Positions 47,619-59,589 of a stretch of DNA of 64,000 nt are shown here, piece by piece. A program made the translations under genes and the position numbers. Below the pieces are notes generated by a model that worked only from the letters and a program-made list of their open reading frames with translations, did not search any database and had not been told where the DNA came from. Origin of the DNA: Thalassia testudinum (Eukaryota > Streptophyta > Magnoliopsida > Alismatales > Hydrocharitaceae); NCBI GenBank assembly GCA_037157565.1, contig JAZHRO010000013.1:34600501-34664500 (forward strand), written 5' to 3'. Numbering within the stretch: position 1 is the stretch's first letter; every line of letters starts with the position of its first letter.

Positions 47619-49279
47619 TGTTGAACGCGAATCTACGCTAACGTGTTTGGTTTTTGGAAAAACCCGTCGTTGTAGTTCGAAAGCGAAGGATTCGTGTTCA
47701 ACAAATAAAATTTATACCGAAATAAGAATTCCGGGTCGAACTCAGGGAGGCTACGTTGATCTATATTCGCAATTATGTTTTTTTTAGGATTTTTGATAAA
47801 CAAGGCGAAATAATTACAATGGAGCTATCAAATTGAGAGAGAGGGAGAGAAAGAGAGAGAGAAAGAGAACATGCATTCAATATTTCAATTGTTTATACAA
47901 GCAAATGAAATTAAAGTTACACTAGAAAGCGGGAAATCAATTACACTATAAAGCAGGAAAATTCTACACTAGAAAAGCTGTAAATAAGAATGGGAGAGAG
48001 AAGTTATCCTCCTCGACGGTTGCTTGGAGGACGAGCCGGACGGGACGACGCCTGGACGAAGGAGAACGAAGCGGGACGAAGGAGGACGAAGCAGAAGAAC
48101 GGGAACGAAGCAGCACGCCGTCGTCGTCGCGGGATCCACTTCCGAAGGGGGACGAAAATTTGGACTTTATCTCGCGAGAAGCATCCCGGGTGTGGGACAA
48201 GCTTCTCTTGAGCTTTGGAGAGGTAGAGAGGAGAAGGAAGGGATGAAAATTTCGTGGTCTCCTTTTATAGTTGCAAGGAGTGGGGGCAAAATGGACATTA
48301 CATCTTCAAAATAATAAATAAGGGGTCTTTAGTGACGGATAAAACCGTCGCTAAAGCCCCGCCGTCGCCGTCGCCGCCGCGCCACGCGCGCCCGCTCGGC
48401 TACCTGCGCGCGTAACGCAGACGCACGTCCGCGTCGTCTCAGCCGTCCGATCGCGAGATCGGACGGCTTAGATCGCGCCCGCGCCCGCTGCGTAGCGCGC
48501 CGCCCGCGTGCGATCGCGCGCCCACCAGGGCGTCCAATTGCGCGTCGGCGCTATCGGGCGCGCGCGGCCGTTGGATCTTCATCCGACGCTCGTGCGCGCC
48601 CGCTCGCCCGCGCCTTCGCCCCCCTCTCCGCGGCTCGAACCCGCGACCTCCGCTTCGCCCGCAGCTGCGTCGCCGCTGCGCTACGCGGGCGAAATGGTCG
48701 CGCGGACGTTTTTAAACGCGCGCGACCGCAGCCGTTGGATCGAGATCCAACGGCGGAGAGGAGACGTTGCGTGGTCTTCACAGGACTCCTGCGGCCGATT
48801 GGGCGGCTGGGATGGCGCCACGTGGCGCCATCTTGGCCGTCAATCTTCTGGAAGTTGTAGATGGTGCCACGGATGTCGGATTGACTCGATTTTTGTGTCG
48901 TTCGGCTGCGATCGTCGATCCGAATTCATCCGTGTGGTCGGATTTTCCATCTGAAGTGCGGATTTACACCATCCTGGCCCTTGATCTTCTAGGGTTCCCC
49001 GATCTCTATCTGATGCTACGGATGATCGTCAATCTTCTAGGGTTGAACTCCAATCGTCGCCCTGATCATATCCATACGGTTGGATCTTTGATCCGAGGCC
49101 CCGATAAAATATTTGCCATGTCCAAGCACATAAAAGGAGACAATTAACCTCCATTTTATTCAAACTACTCTAAATGCAAGATGATGCATGTAATGCAATA
49201 TTTATATCATGAAATGCAATCCTATGCTTAAGAACATGCATAAATAGACATTTTAAGTAGTGTAAATGTGTTTACATCA
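47619..49279 (-). repeat. 5' LTR of element F
   Basis: The 1661-bp LTR starts TGTTGAACGCG and ends TTTACATCA on +, followed by CCAAC. The sense TATA box lies at about 48262-48271. CpG-dense DNA with the same hairpins as its partner spans about 48350-48835. Confidence 0.95.
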
Positions 49280-50370
49280 CCAACCCTACTTATCCATCAG
49301 GGCCAAATCAAGATCAAATGTCCCTTATCCTTCAGACTTTGTCTGACATTCAAAGAACGAATGTGGCTATTCAAAAACAACACATGGACGAGCTTACAGA
49401 GGTACGAAATCAACTGGCCCAGTTGGCAAATTCTCTCCAGCCAGGAACTCTTCCTTCCCAACCTCTTCCTAACCTGAATAACGTGGCAACCCAGCGGCGC
49501 GTTATGAAACCGAGCCAAACCCATATGATTTATCAGGCCCCCTTTGTTCCTTCACCCGACAGGATGGAGGCCTCCACTTCTTTCGCAGGTTACCAGCAGC
49601 AACCCATCTTACCCAATCCCAACCAAAACCAGGCAGGACTTAATTCCATAACGACACGTAGTGGTAAGGAAACCCAAGATCCACCTCACCCAAACCACTC
49701 CAAGCCTGGTAGTGATCCCAAGCCTAGGACGGTAATCCAGGACATTCCTATCCCTGTCCCAGATCAAAGACCTGGACCTATCCTAGAAGAACCAACCAAG
49801 GTTCCATTTCCCGAGGCCTTGACCAAGGGAAAGAAGACAACCAAGCCCATGGCACATGAGGAGGACCTGGTCAAGCTCTTTGAACAGGTCCACATAAACA
49901 TCCCCTTGATGGATGCAATCCGCCACGTACCGGCTTAGGCACGATTCTTAAAGAATGTGTGTACACCCCAGTGTAAGCCACGAACCAAGAGTGGGAGTCC
50001 AATTGTTCTGTCAGAGCAGGCCAGCTCTGTAATCCTAAGTAGATTCCCACCCAAGGCTAAAGATCCTGGTACTCCCCTAATTTCCTGCAAGATAGGTGAT
50101 ACGCAGTTTGATAGAGCCTTGCTAGACTTGGGTGCTTTCATAAATCTGATACCCACATCCTTACTTGACCATCTAGAAGAATCTGAGCTAAAACACACTG
50201 AGGTGACACTACAATTAGCAGATCGATCTATAAAGTCACCAAAAGGGATTCTCGAGGATGTTATAGTGAGGGTGCGAGATTTCTACTTTCCTGTGGACAT
50301 TATAGTCTTTGACATGGACGCACCTGAGAACCCTAGGGATACACCAATCATTTTAGGGAGACCTTTCTTG
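49280..50370 (+). pseudogene. gag end and protease of element D
   Basis: The frame resumes after F with SLILQTLSDIQRTNVAIQKQ and [12 protein letters not shown], then protease with [40 protein letters not shown] and [14 protein letters not shown] stop at 49936-49938 replaces the Tyr of the motif that F has as PTYARFLKE. At about 50370 the sequence switches, in mid-motif, into integrase of E on the other strand. It is non-functional. Confidence 0.9.
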
Positions 50371-53300
50371 TGCTCTCTGACTATCCGTACGTCTGGGGGC
50401 GGTGCGTCGTACTGAACCTCAACCGTGTCCCCAAAACTTGCTGAAACTCGACCCAAAATTGGGAAGTAAAATGGGTATCCCGGTCGGATACAATCTCAAG
50501 TGGAATACCGTGCAGACGTACCACGTCGTGAATATACCTCTCTGCCAACTACGCTGGTCCCAAGGTGACTCAGATCGGCAAGAAGCGTGCCGTCTTCGTC
50601 AATCTGTGTACAATCACCTAGATTGCGTCGTGTCCTCGCTGGGTAACGGGTAAGCCCGCCACCAAGTCTATGGTGTTGCTCTCCCACTTCCACTCTGGCA
50701 CAGGAAGTGGCTGCAACGGCCCTGCAGGCTTCTGATGCTCGACCTTCATCTGCTGGCACACCAAACACTACTGCATGAACTCACCTACTTCCCGCTTCAT
50801 CCCTCTCCATCAAAAGTCACGTCTCAGATCATGATACATATTCGTGTTCACAAGATGTATGGTGAACCTGGACCCGTGCGCCTCAGTCGGGAGCTCTCTC
50901 AACAACTCCTCGTCCCTGGGAATGCACAAATGTTCCCTCATGCACAGCACCTCATCTGTAAAAGAGAAGTCTCCTGGGTCTTCTGACAGTTCTCTGTCTC
51001 GCAATGACAGCAGGTGCGGATCTGTCGTCTGCCCTGTGATGATGCGGTCTATCAGCTCTAGTCTCGTCTGCCGTGTCACCATCACTGCTACACAATGCCC
51101 CTGTAACTTTAGGGGTTGCCAACTGCTCAATTCCTCCATAAGTCTCCAACTCTGTGCCTGTAAATTGGCTAAGTGGGCGGGCGCCTTCCAGCTCAAAGCG
51201 TCAGCCACCATGCTGGCCTTCCCTGGATGGTAGGAGATGCTACAGTCATAGTCCTTCTGGAGCTCTAACCAACTTTTTTGTCTCATGTTAATCTCCTTCT
51301 GATCAAACAAATACCTGAGGCTTTTATGATCCGTGAAAATTACAAAGGTCTCATCGTAAAGGTATTGCCTCCATGTCTTCAGTGGGAAGACAACGCCTGT
51401 CAGCTCTAGATCATAGGTATGGTAGTTAAGCTCATGGGGCTTCAGTTGTCGCGAAGCATAAGGGACAACGTGACCCCGCTGCATGAGCACACCCTCGAAC
51501 CCCTGCAACGAAGCATCCGTGTAGACCACAAAATCGCTACTGCTATCTGGGATGGTAAGCACAGGAGCCAAAGTCAGCATCTCCTTCAACTCCTGGAAAC
51601 ACGTCTCACAAGCGTCTGTCCAAGCAAAGGGCGCGTCCTTCCGGGTCAACTAAGTCATAGGACGTGAAATCTGTGAGAAATCCCTGATAAACCGTCGGTA
51701 GTAACTTGCTAGTCCCAAGAAACTGCGTATCATTGTCTTTGTACGTGGCCTCTCCCACCTGAGTACTGCCTTAACATTTGCTGGATCCACAGCCAAGCCA
51801 TCCCCTGAAATCACGTGGCCCAAGAAAGTCACCTGCCTCAACCAAAACTCGCACTTGTTGTATTTGGCATATAACTTGCGCCGTCTCAAAGTGTCCAGAA
51901 CCATCTATAAGTGATGTCCGTGTTGTGCCTGATCCTGCAAGTAAATGAGCATGTCATCAATAAATACCACCACAAACTGATCCAGATATGATCTGAACAC
52001 CCGGTTCATCAAATCCATGAAGGCAGCGGGAGCATTGGTCAACCCAAACGGCTTGACCAAAAACTCGTAGTGTCCGTCCTGGGTGTGGAAAGCTGTCTTG
52101 GAGACGTCGGTCTCCTTGATCCTCAACTGGTGGTAGCTTGTTCTTAGATCTATCTTGGAGAAAACTGTGGCACCTCGCAACTAGTCAAACAGATCATCAA
52201 TTTTCGGTAGCGGATACCTGTTCTTAATGGTGACCCTATTTAGCTATTTGTAGTCAACACAAAGGCACAGGGTACCATCCTTTTTCTTCACGAATAACAC
52301 AGGGGCTCCCCACGGGGATGCACTGGGCCTCACAAAGCCCTTCTCCAACAGGTCCTGCAACTGTTACTTGAGCTCTCGCATCTCAAGTGGTGCCATCCGG
52401 CACGGTGCGGTAGAAATTGGGCTGGTCCCTGGTAACAGTGAGATCTCAAACTCGATCTCACGCTCAAGCGGTAGTCCTAGCAGCTTTTCTGGAAACACAT
52501 CAGGGTACTCTCTGACCATCGGGATACTCTGAAAGTCTGCCACGGGGCTGGGCTCTGCCACCACACAGGCTAGAAAGCCCTTACATCGCTGGCCCAAAAG
52601 TCTCACTGCTTGAAGCGCAAAAATGCACCTGAAACCTCCGTCCACCGACTGTCCGTGAAACTCAAAGGATGGCATCTTCGGTATGGAGAAGACAATCTTC
52701 CTTCCAAAATAGTCCACCAAAGCGTGGTATGAGGACAACCAATCCATCTCCAGAATCATGCAGAAATCCTCCATCGGTATTACGATCTAGTCAGCAGGGA
52801 GGCTGTGTCCCTCAATACTGACCTCACAGTCTGTGTAGACCTCCTTAGCTACAAATAGCTGACCGCCTGGACCTCTGATCACAAATGGATCCTCTAACAA
52901 CACGCAGTACTGTACCAAACTGATAGAAAAACTCATAGCAACAAACGAGTCTATGGTGCCGGAATAAAAAATTACGTAAACTAATCTGCCGAAAACTGCA
53001 ACCATACCTACCACCGCTGAACCTGATGCCCTGACGTCTCTGTGTGTCAGGCCGTTGATACGCCCCTCTGCTCTCGGTACAGAAGAAGCAGCCAAACTCT
53101 GCGTCGACGGGTAGCCGCTGGTTGGTACCCTCCCTGCGACTGCTGACCTCCCCTACGCGCTTGGGGACCACGACCACCTGCTCGGCCTCTAGCGCTAGGT
53201 GCGAGGAGCATCTGCTGCGCTCCAACCCTAGTCAGGCAGTCCCTCCGGATGTGGGCCGGCTGACCACACTGGTAGCAGAGTGGGACTTGACTCCCTCCCT

Positions 53301-54240
53301 CGGTAGGTCCCTACTGACGGTTGGGTGGGGGTCCAGTGTTGACAGCTGGCACCCGTCGGGGGCCCCCAAAGGCCACTGACGGCCTTGAAAAATGAGATGC
53401 TCTCCTGCGGGTGTCGCGTGCCTCCTCTCTCGTCGGCCCTGTGAGTACTCTGGCTGGTAGGGCCTCTTCCGTCTGTTGTCGATGTCTCGTGTGGTTGGGT
53501 TGGTCTCCTCGTACGTCATAGCTACCTCCACGACTCTCGAGAAGGTGGGCAGCTTCAGGGGCTTGACATACCCCCGAATGGCAGGCCGAAGCCCCTCAGT
53601 GAACCTTCATAGGCGCTTCTCCTTTGTAGCTACAGCTGTGGCAGCAAAATGTGACAGCTCCAGGAAGCGCGTGTGGTATGCGCTAACAGTTATCGTCCCC
53701 TGGCGGAGAGTGTGGAACTCCCACCTCCTCTGGTCCTGCCAAGTCTGCGGGAAGTACTGCTCGTAGAAGAGGGTCAGGAACTGGTCCCACATCGGCTCTC
53801 CCCTCTCCTGGCCTCTGACTGCCATCCACCACCTGTGTGCCGCTCTCTCCAGCTGGTACGTGGCAAAGGCCACGCAGCACTCTGCAAGGGGCGAAGGTTG
53901 TCAAACACCATCTCAATCTACTCCAGCCAGTCTTGTGCCTTGAACGGGTCCTCATCCCCGTTGATGGAGGGGGGCTTCACCTTCCAGAATTATCCGAAAA
54001 GCTCGTAGTCTGCCCGAAAAGCTTTTAGTGCAGCTGTAGTGTGGGAACGGGCACGCCTCCAAGTAGGGAGGGCTCGTGCTGAGAAGTGTCAGAATGCGGT
54101 GGGGGCAGTGGAGGACCACCCCCCCTCGTCCAGCGCTGCGTCGGTCTTTCAGCCCCATAGAGGGCTCCCCCTCCACGTCCCCAGGGAGAGGCGCCCATGG
54201 AGGCGGGTGGAGCTCCTCTTGTACTATGCCTCGTATCAAC
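50371..54240 (-). pseudogene. gag-pol of chromovirus E (main part)
   Basis: From the right on -, the gag core includes ERAAHRWWMAVRG and YFPQTWQDQRRWEF (about 53870-53690), then a CCHC knuckle CYQCGQPAHIRRDC at about 53231-53275. The protease active site reads YSGT, so the catalytic Asp is lost. RT includes [32 protein letters not shown] and the intact VFIDDML (about 52180-51905). RNase H has VVYTDASLQG and IFTDHKSLRYLFDQKE, and most of integrase follows to 50371. Many stops and frameshifts interrupt it. The family is the chromodomain-bearing Tekay/Del type, because the chromodomain lies in the other half at 14600-14790. Confidence 0.9.
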
Positions 54241-54542
54241 TGAGCGAGGTCCTGGGCCTGAACACCATTGAGAAGTGGCTGGTCAACGACACCTCAGGCC
54301 TGGCACGTCCGCCCCTCCAATCTCGTTCACGGCAACGTCCGCGGCCCACCTAAAGAACTCCGCATCGAGGCATCTCCTGCAAGGAGACGTGGAAGATAGA
54401 ATAAAACGAAGTCAACTCTAACAGACTTCAGTGAAAGAAACTCAGAACATATGTCAAGCGATACATTCTGGTGGTTACTCTAGTTACATGCACGTGAATT
54501 AGTTATTCTTAGGCTAGTTCATTCATTTCTCAGAACAACCTT

Positions 54543-54554
54543 GCTCTGATACCA
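54543..54554 (-). other. primer binding site of chromovirus E (initiator tRNA-Met type)
   Basis: On - TGGTATCAGAGC lies three bases inside the 5' LTR, the same arrangement as in A. Confidence 0.9.
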
Positions 54555-54557
54555 TCT

Positions 54558-57500
54558 TGTTACGACCCGATTCCTGAATCCCTACAGGACACGAGACCGG
54601 CTCAACTCGACTAATCCCAAGACCCAGTCGTCCAATAAGAAATAACCAAAAAGCAGGAAAGTAAAGCACATTTACCATGCTATGTAACTAATAGTAAAGG
54701 AAATAAAAGCTACTAACAATATATATCACCACCACAACAGTAAAGTAGAACAAAGTATGGAACAGAAACTGTAACAACAGTTTAACTCACTAGCAAAAGG
54801 AAGTACAAGAAAAATAGGAACTACTCCTGGGCTCGACTGGGAACAACACCCTCTGCAGCCAATGAGTCGAGCTACTCAGCTCCTGGACCTATAAAGGGGT
54901 ACGAGTAAAACGGAGTCAACGAACGCTGAGAAGAGTGGTAACCAATTAGCTAAAGCAGTAAAAGCTAACAGGTAATTTTATCTTTTCTAATTATTTTGTT
55001 TTACAATTCATTCCTTTTTCACCCATTGATTTACTTTTAAGATCTCTTTCATGATCTCGCATGTTCCTCGTGAGAATGATCTTGATTGCAGTCTTTTCGA
55101 AGAGTAGAAGGTACACGTGGTGCTCTCCTAGCTGGGAGAGTCCCCCGTGGTGATCCTACACCCAGTCAACCACCCCGAGGTCACGGACAGATGTAGCGGT
55201 GACTACGGCACATGCGATAAGCGCACGGGTATATACAACTGAACAATTCCATTCTCAGATTATACACATGCAGCTTGTATTTCCACAATTTACATATACA
55301 ACAAGTAATGTCACAGGTATCTGTTTAACCAGCACAAGCATTTCATATTTCATAGGCAACTCTTATTTATTAACAGGTAGTTGTTTACATTTCTATTCAT
55401 TCATTTAATACTGCAATCTCAAACACGCATACAAATAGTTCAAGTACTTCTCATCCTATGATTCATGCCACATCCTAGGTTTTTAGCTATCCAATTTCAC
55501 ATGTGCAGTTATGATTTATGATTAAAACAAGGGAAACCACTCTACCAGATAATCCGGGAGTACTGGGAGCTCGAACGGTAGGCTCACGTGCCTCTGCAGG
55601 CCCCGAACACGCAATAGATCGAAATCCTATACCAAGGAACATAGCACAACAGAATATTCAGAACAGTATAAAAGGCCTTCTAACATGTAGAGGAACTCAC
55701 AAGGAATCCATAGATATCTCGTTTGCGTAAAACATACCTTAAACGGACCCTAAACGGGTCAAAACATGACTGCTGACCTAAATTAGACGTCTGGCAAAAG
55801 GTCTAGACGTCTTAAAAGTAACCAAGGTCTCACCTCAGGTTCCTACGTCGACCTTAGATGTCCAGACCCCTACTTGACTATCTGGACCCAACTCCAGACG
55901 TCCGACCTCTCCTCCGATCGTCTGGGAGTGCTTCTGGTCGTCTGGTAAGCTATCCAGACGTCCGAAACGCGTGGGAGGGCGTGCCCCGCGCCTTCCCGAA
56001 GCTATCCTTGCACGCGATAGACAATATCTTCTACTTTTAGCCACGCAAATCGTAGCTGCGGTGCGGCCTGCATGGTCGTAACCTATTACGAACATGGGCA
56101 TCAGACGTAGTTTGAGACGTCTGGGAGGTGTCCCAGACGACAGGTATTAAATTTTTTCGGCGTACGGGTTCGCGTCTGCGCACCTGCGCGTGCAGACTGA
56201 ACCCGCAGCCTTCGTTTTTCTCTTTCTCTCCCTGCAGGCGCTGCTTTCCTTCTTCTCTCTCCCCGCGGCTGCCTTATAAGAACGCTCCCCCTCTCCCTCA
56301 CCCTCACTCCACCGTCTTCTCTTCTCCTTCTCCCTGCCAGCGAGTGCGCGAGCGAGCGAGTGAACGAGTGCGGCAGTAGCGGCTGCTGTGAGTGTGCGGG
56401 AAGGAGGACTGTTGCGAGAGGAAGAGGAAAGCTCAACCGCGAAGGCGCGGGGTTGCCGGGGCAGCTAGAGCCGGCCGGTGGGAGAGCAGCGAGCGTGGGG
56501 TGGCGCGAAGGAGCTGCTGCAGCTTGGGCAGCAGGCGGACGCCGCGTGGCGCGGCCGTGCGTCGCGGGCGGAGAGCGAAAAGGGTCCTTATTCTGGGAAA
56601 AATTCTCAGAATCAGACGTTTGGACTCACGTCCGGACGACGTCGAAGACGTCTGGAGGAAGGTCCAGACGTCTGATAGGTACAATATTTTCCTACCTTCT
56701 CCTTTTCACGCGTGTACGGCCATGCAGCCGTCCGCTGCGTTCTTCTGAACCTCTTTGTGATGAGAGCAGGTTTATGCGTGCGCAGGTTCTGTTCGGGAGG
56801 GCGCGAGGGCTCACCATCCACACGGATCAAACGTCTGGTCGCAGTACCAGACGATGGAGAGGACCTCCAGACGTCCGGGTTGTCAATCGGACGTCTGGGA
56901 ACTAGGTCCAGACGATCCAGCGGGCCTCTGGACGTCTGAAGGACTGCGTAAACCGATGTATGACCTGATCGACCTTTTAAGATGTCTGGAAGAAGTTCCA
57001 GACATCTGATTTTGGGCAGACTCGTCGTTTTTGAAATGTTTAGGATCCGTTCGGAGTCTGTTTTCCGCGTTTCAAGTTTCGTTCTTTCCGGATTTATTTC
57101 CTTTACCTGTTTATAGTAATTGTATACTGTTCTGAGAAACTCCTTATGATTGATCCTTGTGTTAGGACCCCGTTTCGTTGCGATTTTGGGGGTTGCAGAG
57201 GAGCGAGGGATTGCCGACCACGCCCCCAGTACTCCCTGTTTCGCGGGTAGAGTGGCCCTTTAATTTATTTAACAAAATTTGTACAATCATGAAATAATTA
57301 ATAGAGTCTAGGGCATTGTATGAACTCTAGGGCTGAAGAGTTAGATTGAATGATAGATCCTAGGGTATTGCATGAATCCTAGGACTGGAAAACTAGATTG
57401 AATGATAGATCCCAGGGTATGGCATGAATCCTAGGACTGGAAAACTAGTTGAATATATACATTGTAGTCGTGGAAAAGTGGAAAGGAAATGATAACTGCC

Positions 57501-59411
57501 TGTAAATTGGTTAACAGCTGCCTGTCATGAATGAATAAATACGGTTGAAAACATGGGTTATATGAACATAAAGCTGGAACGGTGAAACCTAAATTGGCTG
57601 AGTTAAAAAAGCATGAACCCTACGGGGAATTAGAAGTAGAACTCCTGGAAAGGAAATGGAATAGAATTGGGGAAGTGTGCTGGCCCTTGAGTATGGAGTA
57701 CCAAGGAGAGCAACTGTCCCCCAGTTTAGTGCAGAGCGGAGCTAGCCGCCCCAGGGACCTAGGGTTAGGACTAGCCACTTTGTACCGACTTTTGGCCCTC
57801 GTGTACACAGTACCGAGGAGAGCTACTAGTGTAGGGAGAGCACTAGCTACCCCACGGGCCCCGGGGTTCTGCTAGCCCTCCTACACCGACTTGTTAGTCC
57901 CACGGGGTAAACCAGGGTAGGTAGGTGAGGGTGCGCAGACTGTGGAGGGGCAAGATTCCTGTTTGGTTACTGTGGAGGGGCTGGACCCCTGTTACTGAGA
58001 GGGCTCTACCCTATACTGGTTCCGTGTTGTGCTTTGGACGCACCCGTTAACGAAAACGACTGACCACGTGCCAGTGCAGGGTAGCTACCAGTGCACTTAT
58101 CGTGTGTGCCGTAGTCACCGTTACGTCTGTCAGCGCCCTTGGGGTGGTTGACTGAGTGTAGGACCATCACGGGGGACTCTCCCGGCCAGGAGAGCATCAC
58201 GTGTTACTTCTACTTTTCGGAAAAGATTGCAATCAGGATCATTCCCACGAGGAACATTCAAGATCAAGAGAAGGATCTGAGAAATAAATCAACAGTGAAT
58301 AAATGGAAAAATATAAATAAAGAAAGTAAAAATATAACAGCTACTATACACTCTACTGCTTCTTTTAGCTTTTAGTTTCCACTCTACTCAGCGTTTCGCT
58401 GATGTGTCACCCTTGTTACTTTTTCAGGATCAGATGTTGAGCAGCCAGAGTCAGCAGCTGCAGAGGGCGCTCAGCCTAGTAGAGCCTAGTAGTGTTACCT
58501 TTAGTACCTTCTGTACTTTTCTTTCTGCTGTAGTGAGTAGTTTTCTGTTACTCCCTGTACTCTCTTTATTGTAAGCTTCATGTTATGTACATGTTTATTT
58601 CTCTTCTGTTGTGGTGGTATATACTATAGTATTTTCTTTCTTTTCTGCTATTTTTTGTTACTGCTAGTTATATACATGGTGAATGTGGTTTATTTTACTA
58701 CTCTTTTGGTTACTTTCTCGTTAGACGATTGGGTCTTGGGGTTAGTCGAGTCGGTCCGATTCTCGTGTCTGGTAGGGATTCGAGAATCGGGTCGTTACAT
58801 AATCGCAAGAGGAACGTACCTTCGCGAAGTTCTGCTTTCAGACGTCCGGTGTTGTCACCTGACGTCCAGCCCGTCATTTGGACGACACACCAGACGTCTA
58901 ATTCTGGGAAAAACCTTGAACCAAACCAACCTCCTGCTCCCCTCGCTGCGTGCAACCGTGGCCTCTCCTCGCCTGCAGCTCCGGTTGTGGGAAAGTGTCA
59001 GGGACGTCTCGCTCGACACGCTCCTCCTCCCGCACGCGCCGGCCCGGCGAGCTCCCACGATCTCGTGAACAGGTGCTCCTCTTCCTCTCTTTACGCCGCC
59101 TCTCCTCCTCGTCGCTCGCCCCTCTCGCTGCGGTGGAGAGGAAGGAAGGAAGGTGGCGGTGGTAGAGTGGGGAAGTGAGGAAGGGGGGAGAGGGGTTATT
59201 TAGGGAGTGGGGTTTGGGTTTGGGTGGAGGAGAGAAGAGGGAGAGAGAAAAGAGTGAGACTACCTGCGTGCAGCCAGCACGTAGACGCGAAGTTATGTAC
59301 AAAATTTTTAATTTCCAAACGTTTAGGAAAGGGTCTGGACATTTGACCAGACATCTGACAGACAGTCCAGACGTCTTAAATGGCTTAGAACAAAATGAGT
59401 CTTTAGACACA
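54558..59411 (-). repeat. 5' LTR of chromovirus E (pieces 54558-56083 and 58805-59411)
   Basis: It starts TGTTACGACCCGATTCC on + and ends CTTTAGACACA, corresponding to the 3' LTR end CTTTACATCA. A deletion near 55229 removes about 500 bases present in the 3' LTR at 9701-10200. A solo LTR of the A family interrupts it. A weak sense TATA box lies near 59195-59204. GACGTC palindromes occur at 55785-55990, 58850-58890 and 59337-59375. Confidence 0.8.
56084..58799 (+). repeat. solo LTR of the chromovirus A family, + orientation
   Basis: It lies between TAACC (56079-56083) and TAATC (58800-58804), a 5-bp duplication with one transition. It begins TATTACGA and ends TCGTTACA, nearly inverted. The E LTR is continuous across it. 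The sense TATA box CTTATAAGA is at 56273-56281. GACGTC palindromes occur both upstream of it (56101-56145) and downstream in the presumed transcript (56612-57010). It is the fullest A-type LTR in the window (2716 bp). Confidence 0.88.
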
Positions 59412-59589
59412 TAGAAGGTATAGTTGACACAATATTGAATCGCGGCAATCTTTTTATCGGTTCCTCCTGTAGTTGATGTGATTGATATGATGTGAAGTCG
59501 TATCTCTTAATTGTTGGGATACTTGCGGAAGTGAAATAGAATTTAGGTTTATATATATTGACATAGTTAAAATGTAGAGAAATGTAGGT
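59412..59589. other. right flank of the retrotransposon nest
   Basis: This short AT-rich stretch lies between the end of the E LTR and repeat R copy 3. No feature is seen, and its first five bases (TAGAA) do not match the bases left of 9013. Confidence 0.5.

Larger units (their letters stand above)
37700..49279 (-). mobile_element. Athila-like gypsy element F, nearly intact (11.6 kb)
   Basis: Two almost identical LTRs (37700-39375 and 47619-49279), a perfect 5-bp duplication CCAAC (37695-37699, 49280-49284), a polypurine tract, a tRNA-Asp PBS and a gag-pol frame with all catalytic residues are present. Only a one-base frameshift between RT and RNase H breaks the polyprotein. The LTR similarity marks it as the youngest or among the youngest insertions here. 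No env-like frame is seen in the 1.3 kb after integrase. Confidence 0.96.
28543..50370 (+). mobile_element. Athila-like gypsy element D, 3'-truncated, host to C and F
   Basis: The 5' LTR (28543-30439) is followed by a tRNA-Asp-type PBS, a leader, and gag pieces at 31425-32354, 37300-37694 and 49280-49938, then protease to about 50370. There the sequence switches abruptly to the - strand integrase of E. RT, RNase H, integrase and 3' LTR are absent. Removing C (with one GGTGG) and F (with one CCAAC) makes gag continuous. It has frameshifts and a stop, so it is inactive. Confidence 0.88.
9013..59411 (-). mobile_element. outer chromovirus E (Ty3/gypsy, Tekay/Del-like), split by nested insertions
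   Basis: The pieces are 3' LTR (9013-14549), integrase C-terminus and chromodomain (14550-15267), most of integrase through gag and PBS (50371-54554), and 5' LTR (54558-59411), all coded on the - strand. The two LTRs are homologous end to end. The pol piece at 50371 stops just after the third-catalytic-residue region of integrase, and the piece at 15267 resumes about 45 codons later, so the halves fit one element with a small deletion. The start of each LTR in + orientation is TGTTACGA. No target duplication is recognisable, and many stops make it inactive. The alternative of two separate elements is less economical. Confidence 0.8.
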
